A stretch of DNA of 50,714 nucleotides from Clostridia bacterium (GCA_900753295.1 CAADYQ010000098.1:1-50714), one strand, 5' to 3'. Positions 35,542 to 42,938 are shown, counted from the first letter of the stretch. The notes: generated from the sequence alone by a model not told the origin. A program made the numbers and translations.

Positions 35542-35815
35542 TTTGCCCCTCCTTGTAGTTGTCCTTGATGTACTGATTCCTCCGGCAGCAGGAACACTTC
35601 TGGTGTCGCGTATTCAACCAAACGCAGCCGGTACAGTCGAGATCAGCAGCGGGAACGTTCTCAAAAACGGAGATCACAGCCTTGCACAGCTCCTGCATCT
35701 TGAAAACACGGTTGATCTGCCTCTGTCCGTCAGCTGCCGCCATTGCAAGATTCCACTCGTTATATGCGTGTTCGGCGGCTTTAATTGCCGCCTGTCGTTC
35801 GATAAGTTCAGCCAT
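35519..35815 (-). CDS. small Cys-rich phage protein
   Basis: A 98-residue protein with a helical N terminus (MAELIERQAAIKAAEHAYNE) and a C-terminal CTGCVW ... KCSCCRRNQYIKDNYKEGQ block shared with the following gene. The ATG at 35815 follows AGGAGG at seven bases. Unknown function. Confidence 0.7.
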   Translation of the reverse strand: MAELIERQAAIKAAEHAYNEWNLAMAAADGQRQINRVFKMQELCKAVISVFENVPAADLDCTGCVWLNTRHQKCSCCRRNQYIKDNYKEGQNAAVHQC

Positions 35816-36149
35816 TGTCAGCCTCCTGCTCTCCGTCCGCGAACGGGTACACGTCCACTTGATCGCCGGGAGCCACGATAACGATGTCATGCTCAGCAGG
35901 GATGCCGAACAGCCCGTAGGCCGCCCAGTTACAGCCGCTGCTGTCGCCCTTCTTCGGCGTGCCCTTGCCGGTGTACCGACCCAGACACTCCTGATAAGCG
36001 CAGCTCGGAGATTTTGCCCCGGCATCCTTGAAGTCCTGCACCGATGCGACGTGGCCGCACATAGGGCAGCGGAAACGCCACTTGAGCATATCAGGACCAA
36101 ATCGGCGCGTCGCCTCCGCCTTCCATTCCTCAACACTGTTGTACTTCAT
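35808..36149 (-). CDS. phage zinc-binding protein, possibly VVA0879-like
   Basis: A 113-residue protein with RFRCPMCGHVASVQDFKDAG followed by SPSCAYQECLGRYTG, a Cys pattern that recalls the phage-associated VVA0879 family. The rest is short and hydrophilic. GGAGGA precedes ATG 36149. Overlaps the next gene by eight bases. The family name is from memory and should be treated as tentative; the function is unknown in any case. Confidence 0.65.
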   Translation of the reverse strand: MKYNSVEEWKAEATRRFGPDMLKWRFRCPMCGHVASVQDFKDAGAKSPSCAYQECLGRYTGKGTPKKGDSSGCNWAAYGLFGIPAEHDIVIVAPGDQVDVYPFADGEQEADNG

Positions 36150-36340
36150 TCTTGTTTTCCTCCTTCGTGTAGCTCTGTCTCCCAACGGGTTTTCCAGTCG
36201 CCGGGCTTGTACAGCTCGCAGCGCTCCATATCCGGCCTGCGAACTTTGGATGTTTGGGTCTTACTCCGGACCACCATGCAACAGTAGCCGTTCCCGTCCT
36301 TCTTGTAACGGTCGAGCCATTTGCAGCCGTGACAGTTCAT
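36146..36340 (-). CDS. small Cys-rich phage protein
   Basis: A 64-residue protein with MNCHGCKWLDRY and YCCMVV plus a later Cys, suited to bind one metal. GGGAAGGGAG precedes the ATG at 36340, and the previous small frame stops directly before it. Unknown function. Confidence 0.6.
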   Translation of the reverse strand: MNCHGCKWLDRYKKDGNGYCCMVVRSKTQTSKVRRPDMERCELYKPGDWKTRWETELHEGGKQE

Positions 36341-36463
36341 TCAATCTCCCTTCCCGTCATAACCGTACAGTCGTCCGGCCGCGATAACCTCTTTCGCCAG
36401 CGCCAGCAGCGCACCTTCCGGCGCGGAGGGCAGCTTCGCCCTGCTTGCCGCCGATGCCAGCAT
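36341..36463 (-). CDS. possible 40-residue coupled ORF
   Basis: A short frame (MLASAASRAKLPSAPEG ...) starting three bases after the stop of the 36466-36681 gene and ending directly before the ATG at 36340, so it fills the gap exactly as a translationally coupled gene would. The same frame is open for 18 codons upstream, which leaves room for a TTG start or for a frameshifted tail of the preceding gene. No strong ribosome binding site. Confidence 0.4.
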   Translation of the reverse strand: MLASAASRAKLPSAPEGALLALAKEVIAAGRLYGYDGKGD

Positions 36464-36465
36464 AA

Positions 36466-36681
36466 TCAACTCGGATTTGAGGGACGCGGCGGCCTGCCGG
36501 GTGTCGGCTTTTGAACGTCACGGTCAAGGGCGTCTGCCAGAGCCTCGTATTTGTGATAGGCATTGTCATACCGCTTCATGCCGGTGCTCTGGTAGGCGTC
36601 GTATGCCTCCTGCGCCTTGCGTCGGAAATCCACGGCGCAGGCCGCGACGATTTCCCGGTCGGTCATATTTTCAACTCGCAT
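36466..36681 (-). CDS. small phage protein, unknown
   Basis: A 71-residue mostly helical protein (MRVENMTDREIVAACAVDF ...) ending in a Pro/Arg-rich tail. GAGGAGGTG lies at good distance before ATG 36681, and its start overlaps the stop of the upstream gene by one base (TAATG). Confidence 0.6.
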   Translation of the reverse strand: MRVENMTDREIVAACAVDFRRKAQEAYDAYQSTGMKRYDNAYHKYEALADALDRDVQKPTPGRPPRPSNPS

Positions 36682-36878
36682 TAGACTTTCACCTCCTCGC
36701 CATTCCGGAATGCCGCGACTGTGTGCCAACCGTCAAGCACCCTCTCACGGTAAACCATCGGGTGCGAACAGACGACGGCGTGCTTGTGCGGCTTGTCCAT
36801 CACCCGGATCAGAATGTCCGGCGCGGCTTCGCTGTTTTCCAACGCCCGCTGCCGGGCTTCAGCTATGCTCTTTTTCAC
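36681..36878 (-). CDS. small phage protein with GTG start
   Basis: A 65-residue protein starting at a GTG (36878) placed nine bases after AAGGAGG; no ATG is available there. It contains PHKHAVVCSHPMVY and a Val-rich end. A longer open frame runs upstream but has no ribosome binding site. Unknown function. Confidence 0.6.
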   Translation of the reverse strand: MKKSIAEARQRALENSEAAPDILIRVMDKPHKHAVVCSHPMVYRERVLDGWHTVAAFRNGEEVKV

Positions 36879-37329
36879 GGTGCGGTGCCTCCTTCGGTGT
36901 AGGTTTGATCCGGATAACTCTTTCAAACATTGTGATACGTCTATGGACGATTTCCATGCTGTCATAACAGCCGCCCACTTTGCCCGCTGCGTGTTGCAGC
37001 CAGTCGCGGTGAACTTCCCAGCCCAATTCGTGCTTCTCTTCTGCCGCTTCCAAAGCTGCGGCCTCTGCTCTGGCTTCACGACCGAGGGTTTCGCACAAAA
37101 TCCTCTGCTCCTCAAGGGCCTGACAGAGACACGGCAACGCGGCACGCGCGATTTGCTGGCACCTCGAAAGCACCGCGTCACTGTCAGCTTCGATCCAGAC
37201 GTCAGGGTCGTACCCTTTGGCGGTGCAATACTCCTCCGCCTCATAGATCGAGCCGAACACGATGCCGCGCACCAGCGCATACCCGCAGTTCGTATTCTTG
37301 AATTTCCCGGACCTCACATATTTGTGCAT
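36859..37329 (-). CDS. phage protein, helical, unknown
   Basis: A 156-residue protein. The N-terminal ~45 residues are compact with GYALVRGIVFGSIYEAEEY, followed by a long helical section rich in Ala and Glu (about residues 50-110). GAGGCGGG precedes the ATG, which overlaps the stop of the methylase-like gene. Unknown function. Confidence 0.6.
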   Translation of the reverse strand: MHKYVRSGKFKNTNCGYALVRGIVFGSIYEAEEYCTAKGYDPDVWIEADSDAVLSRCQQIARAALPCLCQALEEQRILCETLGREARAEAAALEAAEEKHELGWEVHRDWLQHAAGKVGGCYDSMEIVHRRITMFERVIRIKPTPKEAPHREKEHS

Positions 37330-38072
37330 TATCCCGCCTCATTGAAAAGTCTGTCCATGCTCCGGAAGATACGCCGAAGCTGCCACACGGACGAAAAGTA
37401 GCCGGGCGTGTACCAGTAGGCCGTGGGGTCGTCCCCGTCGTGCATGGGGTCGGTCAAGGTGTTCCCGATCTTGACGTAGCCCGCACAGCCCAGCAGCGAG
37501 AGCTGAATATAGCACATCATCCCCGTTGTGAAGTCGAGGTCCTGCGCTGTCACAAGGACGTGATTTTGCCAGCGCAGCGGGCTTTTTGCCTCAAACAGCT
37601 GCTTTTCGATCTGATTCACCGCCGCGATCAGTGTAGCCCCCGCTCCGCACGCGCAGTCGTTCAGCGTGACAAAACCGTCACGGTTGATCTGCTCCACAAC
37701 GTTACCGGTGGTAATTTCCGCCATGCAGCGGCAGATGTCATAGGGTGTGAAGAACTGGCCGATCCAGTGGTTGCCGAGTTCCAGCTCCATGTACGCACTG
37801 CCCAGAAAATCCTGCTCCCGGTCGGCGTCAAAGGCGTTGACCACATCCTCTACCAGTTCAGGGAACACCGTGCGCTCTGCTTTCTCGTACTTCTCGATGA
37901 TCCGCTTATACATTGCCTCGCGCTCCGTGCGGTATCGACTATCTACGGCGTTGGAAAGCGCAATGGCGAACATGGTGATGAAGTCGCTCCACACCTGCCA
38001 CAGCGGGAAACGACGGGACAGGCTGCGAAACCGCTTCACAAAGTCCGCGCGCTTCTGATCTGCGATTCTCAC
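37329..38072 (-). CDS. N-6 DNA methylase-like protein, catalytic NPPY/F motif not seen
   Basis: A 247-residue protein related to N6-adenine DNA methylases of the type I HsdM/phage type. Visible are GQFFTPYDICRCMAEI (motif X region) and NDCACGAGATL (SAM-binding motif I, normally DPACGSG). After motif I comes DLDFTTGMMCYIQLSLLG, but at the place where the catalytic NPPF/Y should follow the chain reads GNTLTDPMHDG and soon ends. It may be inactive, regulatory, or act with a partner. The GTG at 38072 is chosen because GGGAGG lies seven bases upstream and the codon overlaps the previous stop (GTGA). Confidence 0.75.
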   Translation of the reverse strand: MRIADQKRADFVKRFRSLSRRFPLWQVWSDFITMFAIALSNAVDSRYRTEREAMYKRIIEKYEKAERTVFPELVEDVVNAFDADREQDFLGSAYMELELGNHWIGQFFTPYDICRCMAEITTGNVVEQINRDGFVTLNDCACGAGATLIAAVNQIEKQLFEAKSPLRWQNHVLVTAQDLDFTTGMMCYIQLSLLGCAGYVKIGNTLTDPMHDGDDPTAYWYTPGYFSSVWQLRRIFRSMDRLFNEAG

Positions 38073-38338
38073 AATGTTCCCTCCCGTGTGTAACTCTCGC
38101 ACCGTTCGTCCGGCACCCAGTCACGCCAGTGCTGTTCCAGCCACTTCTGGGCAGCCGCCAGACTGCGGCACGTCTTGACGGCCACAACCTCGATGTCGCC
38201 GTACCGCACCTCAAGGCAGGTTTCCACAGTGAAGGAAAACTCCGCAGTGCGGGTAATCCACCAGCGCTGCCCGCCGAGGGTCGTTTCCCAGCAGGCCGGT
38301 ACATCGTGTGCCTCGCGGATGATCTCACAGGTTGCCAT
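38069..38338 (-). CDS. small phage protein, unknown
   Basis: An 89-residue protein, Trp-rich (GGQRWWITRTAEFSF, QKWLEQHWRDW). GGAGGTG precedes the start; ATG 38338 is in frame at good spacing. Overlaps the methylase-like gene by four bases, so the two are probably translated together. Confidence 0.6.
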   Translation of the reverse strand: MATCEIIREAHDVPACWETTLGGQRWWITRTAEFSFTVETCLEVRYGDIEVVAVKTCRSLAAAQKWLEQHWRDWVPDERCESYTREGTL

Positions 38339-38369
38339 ACATAACACCTCCTATTCTTCGGTCGTCACC

Positions 38370-38594
38370 TTACCACTCCTGCGCCTCGAAGTCTTCCAGC
38401 GCATTGCGGGCACGAAAAGAAATTGCCATGCGCTCGTCGGCTGCTTCTTCCTGACGCTTGCAGAGTTCGGAGTTTGGATCGTCGCCCTCCTCATATTCGT
38501 GCTGAAGGTGGCGGGCTGCCCTGTAAACCTCGTCTGCGCGTGTAGCTTCTGCGCGCAGCAGCTCATGGATAAATTCCAAAGTGTTGATGTTCAT
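38370..38594 (-). CDS. small helical phage protein
   Basis: A 74-residue, acidic, fully helical-looking protein (FIHELLRAEATRADEVYRAA ...). AAAGGAA precedes the ATG at 38594. Unknown function. Confidence 0.6.
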   Translation of the reverse strand: MNINTLEFIHELLRAEATRADEVYRAARHLQHEYEEGDDPNSELCKRQEEAADERMAISFRARNALEDFEAQEW

Positions 38595-38639
38595 GTTCTA
38601 TTCCTTTCTGCCCTCGTGACCTCCGGGGCGGGTATCAGT

Positions 38640-39452
38640 TCAGACTGCGTTAATCAGTGTACGGAAATGGAAGCACTGAATGTTGTAGCCGCCAGCACCA
38701 ATCGTTTGGACCTTTGCGGTCCCGCGCGTACCGACGATGAAACCGTTTAGGTCCTGCTTGCTGCCAACGCTCAGACCGGATGCGTCGGTGATCTCACCGA
38801 CAATGGCATTGGTACGCTCAATGATGAAGTCGTACTTCCGGTTGGCTTCTTCGTTCAGGTCCTTTGCGAGCTGCTGCATAGCAGCTTCAAGGGACCGTTC
38901 ATTACTGTAGGGCCTCAGGTGCTCATACTCGCCTTCGCGCACCTTCTGTTCGCCCTTGCGGGGTTTTCCCCAGCGATCCGTATAGGTGAAGGTTTCATAG
39001 TAGCCCCGCACCTTGCAGCGAAAAGCGGCGTTCGCTTCGTCGTAGGCGGCTTTTGCGGCCTCGTACTCAGGGCTTCCGTATTCGGTATCGGAGAAGGTGC
39101 AATACAGGTCCCATACGTGCTGTTTTTCGTCGAAATAGGACGCAAGGCCATTACCGTAGAATTCGGTGCAACACTGCTTCCAGATTTCGAGGAATTCAAG
39201 AATCGCAGGAACATTCCGGCTGTTCGCCTTTTCCAAAGCGGCTTCCAGTTCGGCTTGATACTTTGCGAGGCCCTGCCGGGCTGCCTCCAAATCTTGCCGT
39301 GTCCAGATAAGGTCGCGCTCGTCGTAGAAATAGGGATTATTCTCCCAGTTAGATTCCTTGGCCCGCCAGATACGGGCCAGTTTCTTTTCCAGCTTGTCGA
39401 TCTCCTTCTCCTTACCGGCGATCCGCTTCTGGATGAAATCAATGCTTGCCAT
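38640..39452 (-). CDS. phage protein with N-terminal coiled coil
   Basis: A 270-residue protein. The first ~35 residues (KRIAGKEKEIDKLEKKLARI) form a coiled coil and a second helical stretch covers about residues 55-85. The remainder holds aromatic-rich patches such as YYETFTYTDRWGKPRKGEQK. The C-terminal third includes GLSVGSKQDLNGFIVGTRG. GAGAGGAGG precedes ATG 39452. Largest of the small-gene block and not recognised; an interaction or structural role is possible. Confidence 0.7.
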   Translation of the reverse strand: MASIDFIQKRIAGKEKEIDKLEKKLARIWRAKESNWENNPYFYDERDLIWTRQDLEAARQGLAKYQAELEAALEKANSRNVPAILEFLEIWKQCCTEFYGNGLASYFDEKQHVWDLYCTFSDTEYGSPEYEAAKAAYDEANAAFRCKVRGYYETFTYTDRWGKPRKGEQKVREGEYEHLRPYSNERSLEAAMQQLAKDLNEEANRKYDFIIERTNAIVGEITDASGLSVGSKQDLNGFIVGTRGTAKVQTIGAGGYNIQCFHFRTLINAV

Positions 39453-39468
39453 TTTCGTTGTCCTCCTC

Positions 39469-39834
39469 TCAAACATCCACACTGACACGGTGGTACGCCC
39501 AGAAACGACCGCCACGAACGAAAACCTTGTACCAGCTCGTAAACGCCTGACCGGTGCAGTCATAGGCGGACGGGTAATAGCGCCGGTATTCGTAGTCCTC
39601 GAAGTAGCTGACGGCCTCGTCCATCGTTTCGATATATTCGGGCAGCGGCAGCAGCTCCGTATAGCCGTCGATGCCGTCATCCTGAACGATGCGGCGCTCA
39701 GAGACGGGGCGGTGGAAGAACGCGCGCATTTCGCGCTTGAGGTCGACGGCCTTCTGGCTCCTGCCGCTCTCATAAGCGATCTCAAGGATTTCGTAGGCGA
39801 CCTTCAGATCGGTGTAGCTGTTGATCTTGAACAT
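39469..39834 (-). CDS. phage protein, unknown
   Basis: A 121-residue protein with a helical N-terminal half (YTDLKVAYEILEIAYESG) and an aromatic C-terminal half (YFEDYEYRRYYPSAYDC). GGAGGT precedes ATG 39834 at seven bases; a Met five residues upstream lies within the ribosome binding site. Unknown function. Confidence 0.65.
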   Translation of the reverse strand: MFKINSYTDLKVAYEILEIAYESGRSQKAVDLKREMRAFFHRPVSERRIVQDDGIDGYTELLPLPEYIETMDEAVSYFEDYEYRRYYPSAYDCTGQAFTSWYKVFVRGGRFWAYHRVSVDV

Positions 39835-39849
39835 TTTCGTTACCTCCAT

Positions 39850-40134
39850 TCAGTCTTCAACGGAAAAGCAGGTGTGGCAAATTTCGCCGAGACAATACAG
39901 GATGCCTTCAAACTCAAGAATTTCATAGGTTTCGGGATCGCTGTACTGCGTGATGGCCTGTGCCATGTTGCAGAGAATCGTCGTGGTGATGTTCCGCAGT
40001 TTGCCTTTAGCGTCATACGGCATTTTCAGCAGCTTGTCGTAGGCTTTGCAGTCACCCCGTGTAAACCACCCGTGCTTGATGCACAGCCCCCGCAGATCGT
40101 CCATGTCCATCCAGCGTGTTTCTTTGACCTTCAT
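39850..40134 (-). CDS. phage protein, first gene of the small-gene operon
   Basis: A 94-residue protein beginning MKVKETRWMDMDDLRGLC, with several Cys residues near the C terminus. AGGAGG lies eight bases before ATG 40134. It is the first gene after the consensus promoter at 40181-40209, with a leader of about 40 bases. Unknown function. Confidence 0.65.
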   Translation of the reverse strand: MKVKETRWMDMDDLRGLCIKHGWFTRGDCKAYDKLLKMPYDAKGKLRNITTTILCNMAQAITQYSDPETYEILEFEGILYCLGEICHTCFSVED

Positions 40135-40180
40135 TTTCTTGTCCTCCTGTTTCGGTACGATTATTTCAACTGGCAAGCAT

Positions 40181-40209
40181 ATTATAGTGCAATAATTTGT
40201 ACTTGTCAA
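40181..40209 (-). promoter_or_regulatory. perfect-consensus sigma-70 promoter
   Basis: On the minus strand TTGACA (40209-40204) and TATAAT (40186-40181) are exactly 17 bp apart, both hexamers matching consensus. It should strongly transcribe the block of small genes from 40134 down to 35039. Confidence 0.88.
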
Positions 40210-40266
40210 GAGGAAAAGTCAAATATTTTGAGCTATCAGTGAAATTTTTCGTGCTGGTGTCGTAGA

Positions 40267-40313
40267 AGGCAAAAAAATAAGGCCCCCGGATGCTTTTGTA
40301 ACATCCGAGGGCC
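40267..40313 (-). terminator. terminator of the tail-lysis operon
   Basis: The stem 40281-40292 with 40302-40313 has one mismatch; on the minus strand it is followed by TTA and seven T (A7 at 40271-40277). It separates the lysis genes from the small-gene operon. Confidence 0.8.
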
Positions 40314-40410
40314 ATTTTCCCTATACGCGCGTGCATATGGCGCGCAAAGGCGCTATGACGTATATGTACGCCTTGCGCCCTTTATTTCAATAGGTATATT
40401 AGAAAATTAT

Positions 40411-40558
40411 GTTACAATGTTACAAAGGCTGAAAAGCGCCTGTTTTCAAGGCTTTCAGCCGTAACATTCGCGTGTAACATCATCGTTACAGTGTTACAAG
40501 CTTTTGTAACATTTTCAGCCGGTGTAACACCGCTTTTCAGCAGAATGTTACACCGGCG
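40411..40558. repeat. cluster of TGTWACA palindromic heptamers in a gene-free gap
   Basis: Within 150 bases nine copies of GTTACA/GTAACA occur (40411, 40419, 40461, 40474, 40485, 40493, 40506, 40524, 40547), seven of them as the full palindromic heptamer TGTWACA. A tenth lies in the loop of the nearby terminator (40298). They alternate with TTTTCAGC elements. 40518-40529 and 40547-40558 form a perfect 12-bp inverted repeat just after the holin gene. The gap 40135-40565 holds no gene. Confidence 0.75.
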
Positions 40559-40565
40559 CAGCGAG

Positions 40566-40949
40566 TTATTTCATCCGCGCAATGAGGGCTTCGCCTGCGC
40601 CGCGAATGATAGCGGAAATGTCCACACCAGCAGCGTTGAGCAGGTTTTTAGAGGTGTCGGACATCTTAGCCATAGCGCCGTCAATAAGCAGCTTGCCCAG
40701 CTCAGTAATTTCATCTTTGGTCAGCTTGCCGTCCGCGTGGGCTTTCTTCATGCCCTCCACGGTGGTCTGCTGAAGCTCAAGGACGGTCTGCTGGGCGGCG
40801 TGAATGACCTCATTGGTAGCCGTAGAGATGTTCTTCAGCTCCTCGCGCTTGGCGAGCTTGGTAGACAGCCACGCGCCCAGAACACCGATCAGGGTAATGA
40901 GCAGGGTTGCCGCGATCTGCACAAGGTTTTCGATGATAACGTTAGTCAT
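40566..40949 (-). CDS. phage holin, LLH-type
   Basis: A 127-residue protein with one N-terminal transmembrane helix (IAATLLITLIGVLGAWL) followed by a charged helical tail (EVIHAAQQTVLELQQ and KLTKDEITELGKLLIDG). This is the layout of the LLH holin family of phages of Bacillota, which open the membrane for the endolysin. AAAAGGAGA precedes the ATG and it follows the endolysin gene after 27 bases. Confidence 0.85.
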   Translation of the reverse strand: MTNVIIENLVQIAATLLITLIGVLGAWLSTKLAKREELKNISTATNEVIHAAQQTVLELQQTTVEGMKKAHADGKLTKDEITELGKLLIDGAMAKMSDTSKNLLNAAGVDISAIIRGAGEALIARMK

Positions 40950-40976
40950 GGTGATATTCTCCTTTTCGATATGTAT

Positions 40977-41978
40977 TTACACCTTTTTGGTGTAATCCAG
41001 ACTGATCCAGCCTGCGCCGGATTTGAGCTTGCCCCATTTGGTCGCGCCGGTGCCCGTGCTCTCCGCGACGATGGTATAAACGCCGTGGTCACGGATGCAG
41101 CCGTTCGTACCGTAGCCGGTGCCGGGGCCTTTGCGGATGTTCAGTGCGTCGGTGGTAATCTTTACGCGGTACGCGCTGAAGCTGGGCGTCGGTGTAACCG
41201 CCTCGCCCACGACGGACAGGAACTTGACGTTGATAGGACTGCAAATGGCATTCTTGCCGTCCACGCTCTTGTCGATGACGGCGCGGTCGCCGCTGATCTC
41301 GCGGACGATCCACTGCTTGGCGGCTACCCAGTTCGGGACAGCCTTGCCGTTGTAGTAGGTCGCGCCGGACAGGATGCGCACGACGTCGCCCTTCTTGATG
41401 GTGCTGGGAGTGGTAGGGATAGTGGGCTTCGCCGCAGCGCCCAGCGCCGCAGTGACCTTCGCGGCGAGATCGCCCATGCGGGCGTACATCCAGTTGCCGG
41501 GGCAGCTCTTGTTGGCAAACCAGCGGTGGACGGTCAGGATCATTTCGTCGGCCTTGGGGGTGTAATTCAGGGTCTTGTCCTTGTCGCCCAGCCAAAGCAG
41601 CTTGGTTTTGCCGTTGCGCTGGCAGATGTCCACGCAGAGCTTGATGAGGGTCTGATAGACCACATCCTCGAACGCATACGGTTCTGTGCTGTCGCTGGCG
41701 CACTCGATAGTGACGGCCCGCTGGTCGTTGGCATTGGAGGAGGAACACCAGCTGCGGTTTTTCTCCTCAACGTACATACCGACACGACCGTCAAGGCCGA
41801 TGCCGTAGTTGCTGCTGGCCTGCTTGGAGGTCGGCGTGAAGATGCGGCCCAGCGTCTCCACGCTGCACTGGCCGACCACGCAGTGCGGCGTGATGCGGTC
41901 GATGCTGTGGGTACGCTGCCCGCTGTGGTTCGGGCTGAGCTTCGTGTAGCTCACCATCGGTGAATTTGTGTAACTCAT
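40977..41978 (-). CDS. endolysin: N-acetylmuramoyl-L-alanine amidase with C-terminal SH3 domain
   Basis: A 333-residue phage lysin. The N-terminal Amidase_2/PGRP-type domain (about residues 1-165) has the zinc His in ITPHCVVGQCS, SSNYGIGLDGRVG, and HRWFANKSCPGNW with the second His and Cys. A short Pro/Thr-rich linker follows. After it come a segment with GDVVRILSGATYYNGK and a C-terminal SH3b-like module (ALNIRKGPGTGYG ... WISLDY) for wall binding. It cleaves host peptidoglycan at the end of infection. GGGGAGG precedes the ATG. Located between the possible lysis accessory protein and the holin. Confidence 0.93.
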   Translation of the reverse strand: MSYTNSPMVSYTKLSPNHSGQRTHSIDRITPHCVVGQCSVETLGRIFTPTSKQASSNYGIGLDGRVGMYVEEKNRSWCSSSNANDQRAVTIECASDSTEPYAFEDVVYQTLIKLCVDICQRNGKTKLLWLGDKDKTLNYTPKADEMILTVHRWFANKSCPGNWMYARMGDLAAKVTAALGAAAKPTIPTTPSTIKKGDVVRILSGATYYNGKAVPNWVAAKQWIVREISGDRAVIDKSVDGKNAICSPINVKFLSVVGEAVTPTPSFSAYRVKITTDALNIRKGPGTGYGTNGCIRDHGVYTIVAESTGTGATKWGKLKSGAGWISLDYTKKV

Positions 41979-41981
41979 GTT

Positions 41982-42077
41982 TTAGTCCTCCCCTTTGTTG
42001 TTGGAAAGCTCGTCCAGAGCTTCGGCGGTCAGTTCCGCCTCGGTGGTTTCGATGGTGGTTTCGGTTTTGGGGTTCAT
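41982..42077 (-). CDS. 31-residue acidic mini-protein
   Basis: A short frame with MNPKTETTIETTEAELTAEA and several acidic residues, lying exactly in the gap between two phage genes. AAGGAGG stands eight bases before its ATG, stronger than needed by chance. Function unknown. Confidence 0.6.
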   Translation of the reverse strand: MNPKTETTIETTEAELTAEALDELSNNKGED

Positions 42078-42090
42078 AGTGATTTCCTCC

Positions 42091-42534
42091 TTATGCAAAG
42101 TCATTATTTTTCAGCCGGTCGTCGTAGCAGCGCTCAACATTGGCGATTGCATGGACGGCACGGTTGTTTTCGTAGTCCTTGTGGCTGTCGCAGTATTTTT
42201 CGTACTTGTCGATGACGTCCAAAATCTCGATGTAGTCCTCCCGCGTGTGCCGCGTATGCTCGACAAGCTCCATGTTGAAGCGGAGGATGTCTGCTCGCCA
42301 GCCGTTGGCCTCGCGCTTATCGGAAAGCGCCTTTTGGGCGGCCAGCTCCGATTTGATTTCCTTCTGTTCGACCTCCAAAGTGGTGAGCCGATCCAGAACA
42401 TCTTTGTTGAGCGCCCGGCCAATCGAGCGGGCCAGCGCAGACCACGGGTTAATCTTGATGGGGCTGATTTGCAGGATGGTCAGCAGCGCAAACAGGCCGC
42501 CGCTGCCGCCCAGAAGAAGATCCTTCAGGGTCAT
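42091..42534 (-). CDS. membrane-anchored coiled-coil phage protein, possible lysis accessory
   Basis: A 147-residue protein. The start at 42534 overlaps the previous stop as ATGA; a longer frame begins inside the upstream gene without a ribosome binding site. A short hydrophobic N-terminal segment (GGSGGLFALLTILQI) is followed by a coiled coil at about residues 45-70 (DRLTTLEVEQKEIKSELAAQ) and a helical tail. Small proteins of this shape next to holin and lysin often assist lysis, but no family is recognised. Confidence 0.6.
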   Translation of the reverse strand: MTLKDLLLGGSGGLFALLTILQISPIKINPWSALARSIGRALNKDVLDRLTTLEVEQKEIKSELAAQKALSDKREANGWRADILRFNMELVEHTRHTREDYIEILDVIDKYEKYCDSHKDYENNRAVHAIANVERCYDDRLKNNDFA

Positions 42535-42938
42535 GCGGACACCTCCCTCCAACCGGCAGGATAAGCAGAAGGCGACCACACATTGTTATCTATAAGGCTC
42601 TCGTAAACCTTTCCATTAAATCGGACGCGATCCCCCTTCTTGTAAGGGTTGGTGCTGTCCGGCTGCTCCCATTCGGGGATAACGTCGGGATCAGGGATAA
42701 GCACCTTTGCGAAAAGGGACGGTGCCGCATCGGGCGTCCAGCTGTCTTGCGCGGTGTGATCCTGCAAAACGGTATAAAGAATCCCGCCATGTCGAACCCG
42801 TCGCCCCGTTGTGTACACGGTGCCGGTCTTCCATGCCGGGAAAAGTTCGACCGCCTCAAGGGCGGTCGTGTCATCAAGGCTTTGTGCTGCGGTTTCGATC
42901 AGGGGCCGCAGTTTTTGTGCGAGGGCTTTCAGCGTCAT
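42531..42938 (-). CDS. phage protein with two carbohydrate-binding-module-like repeats
   Basis: A 135-residue protein with a helical N terminus and two similar modules at about residues 34-75 and 88-132. Each has a Trp, a YxxGxRVRxxGxxY core and WTPDA or WSPSA, which recalls carbohydrate-binding modules of family 5/12 (chitin-binding type). It would suit a tail-tip or baseplate accessory that touches wall glycans. It overlaps both neighbours by four bases, so it is translationally coupled in the tail-lysis operon. Confidence 0.72.
   Translation of the reverse strand: MTLKALAQKLRPLIETAAQSLDDTTALEAVELFPAWKTGTVYTTGRRVRHGGILYTVLQDHTAQDSWTPDAAPSLFAKVLIPDPDVIPEWEQPDSTNPYKKGDRVRFNGKVYESLIDNNVWSPSAYPAGWREVSA

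Noticed and set aside
40411..40558. CRISPR array
   Set aside because: The repeated units are only 6-7 bases, irregularly spaced and palindromic, with no spacers of constant length and no cas genes.
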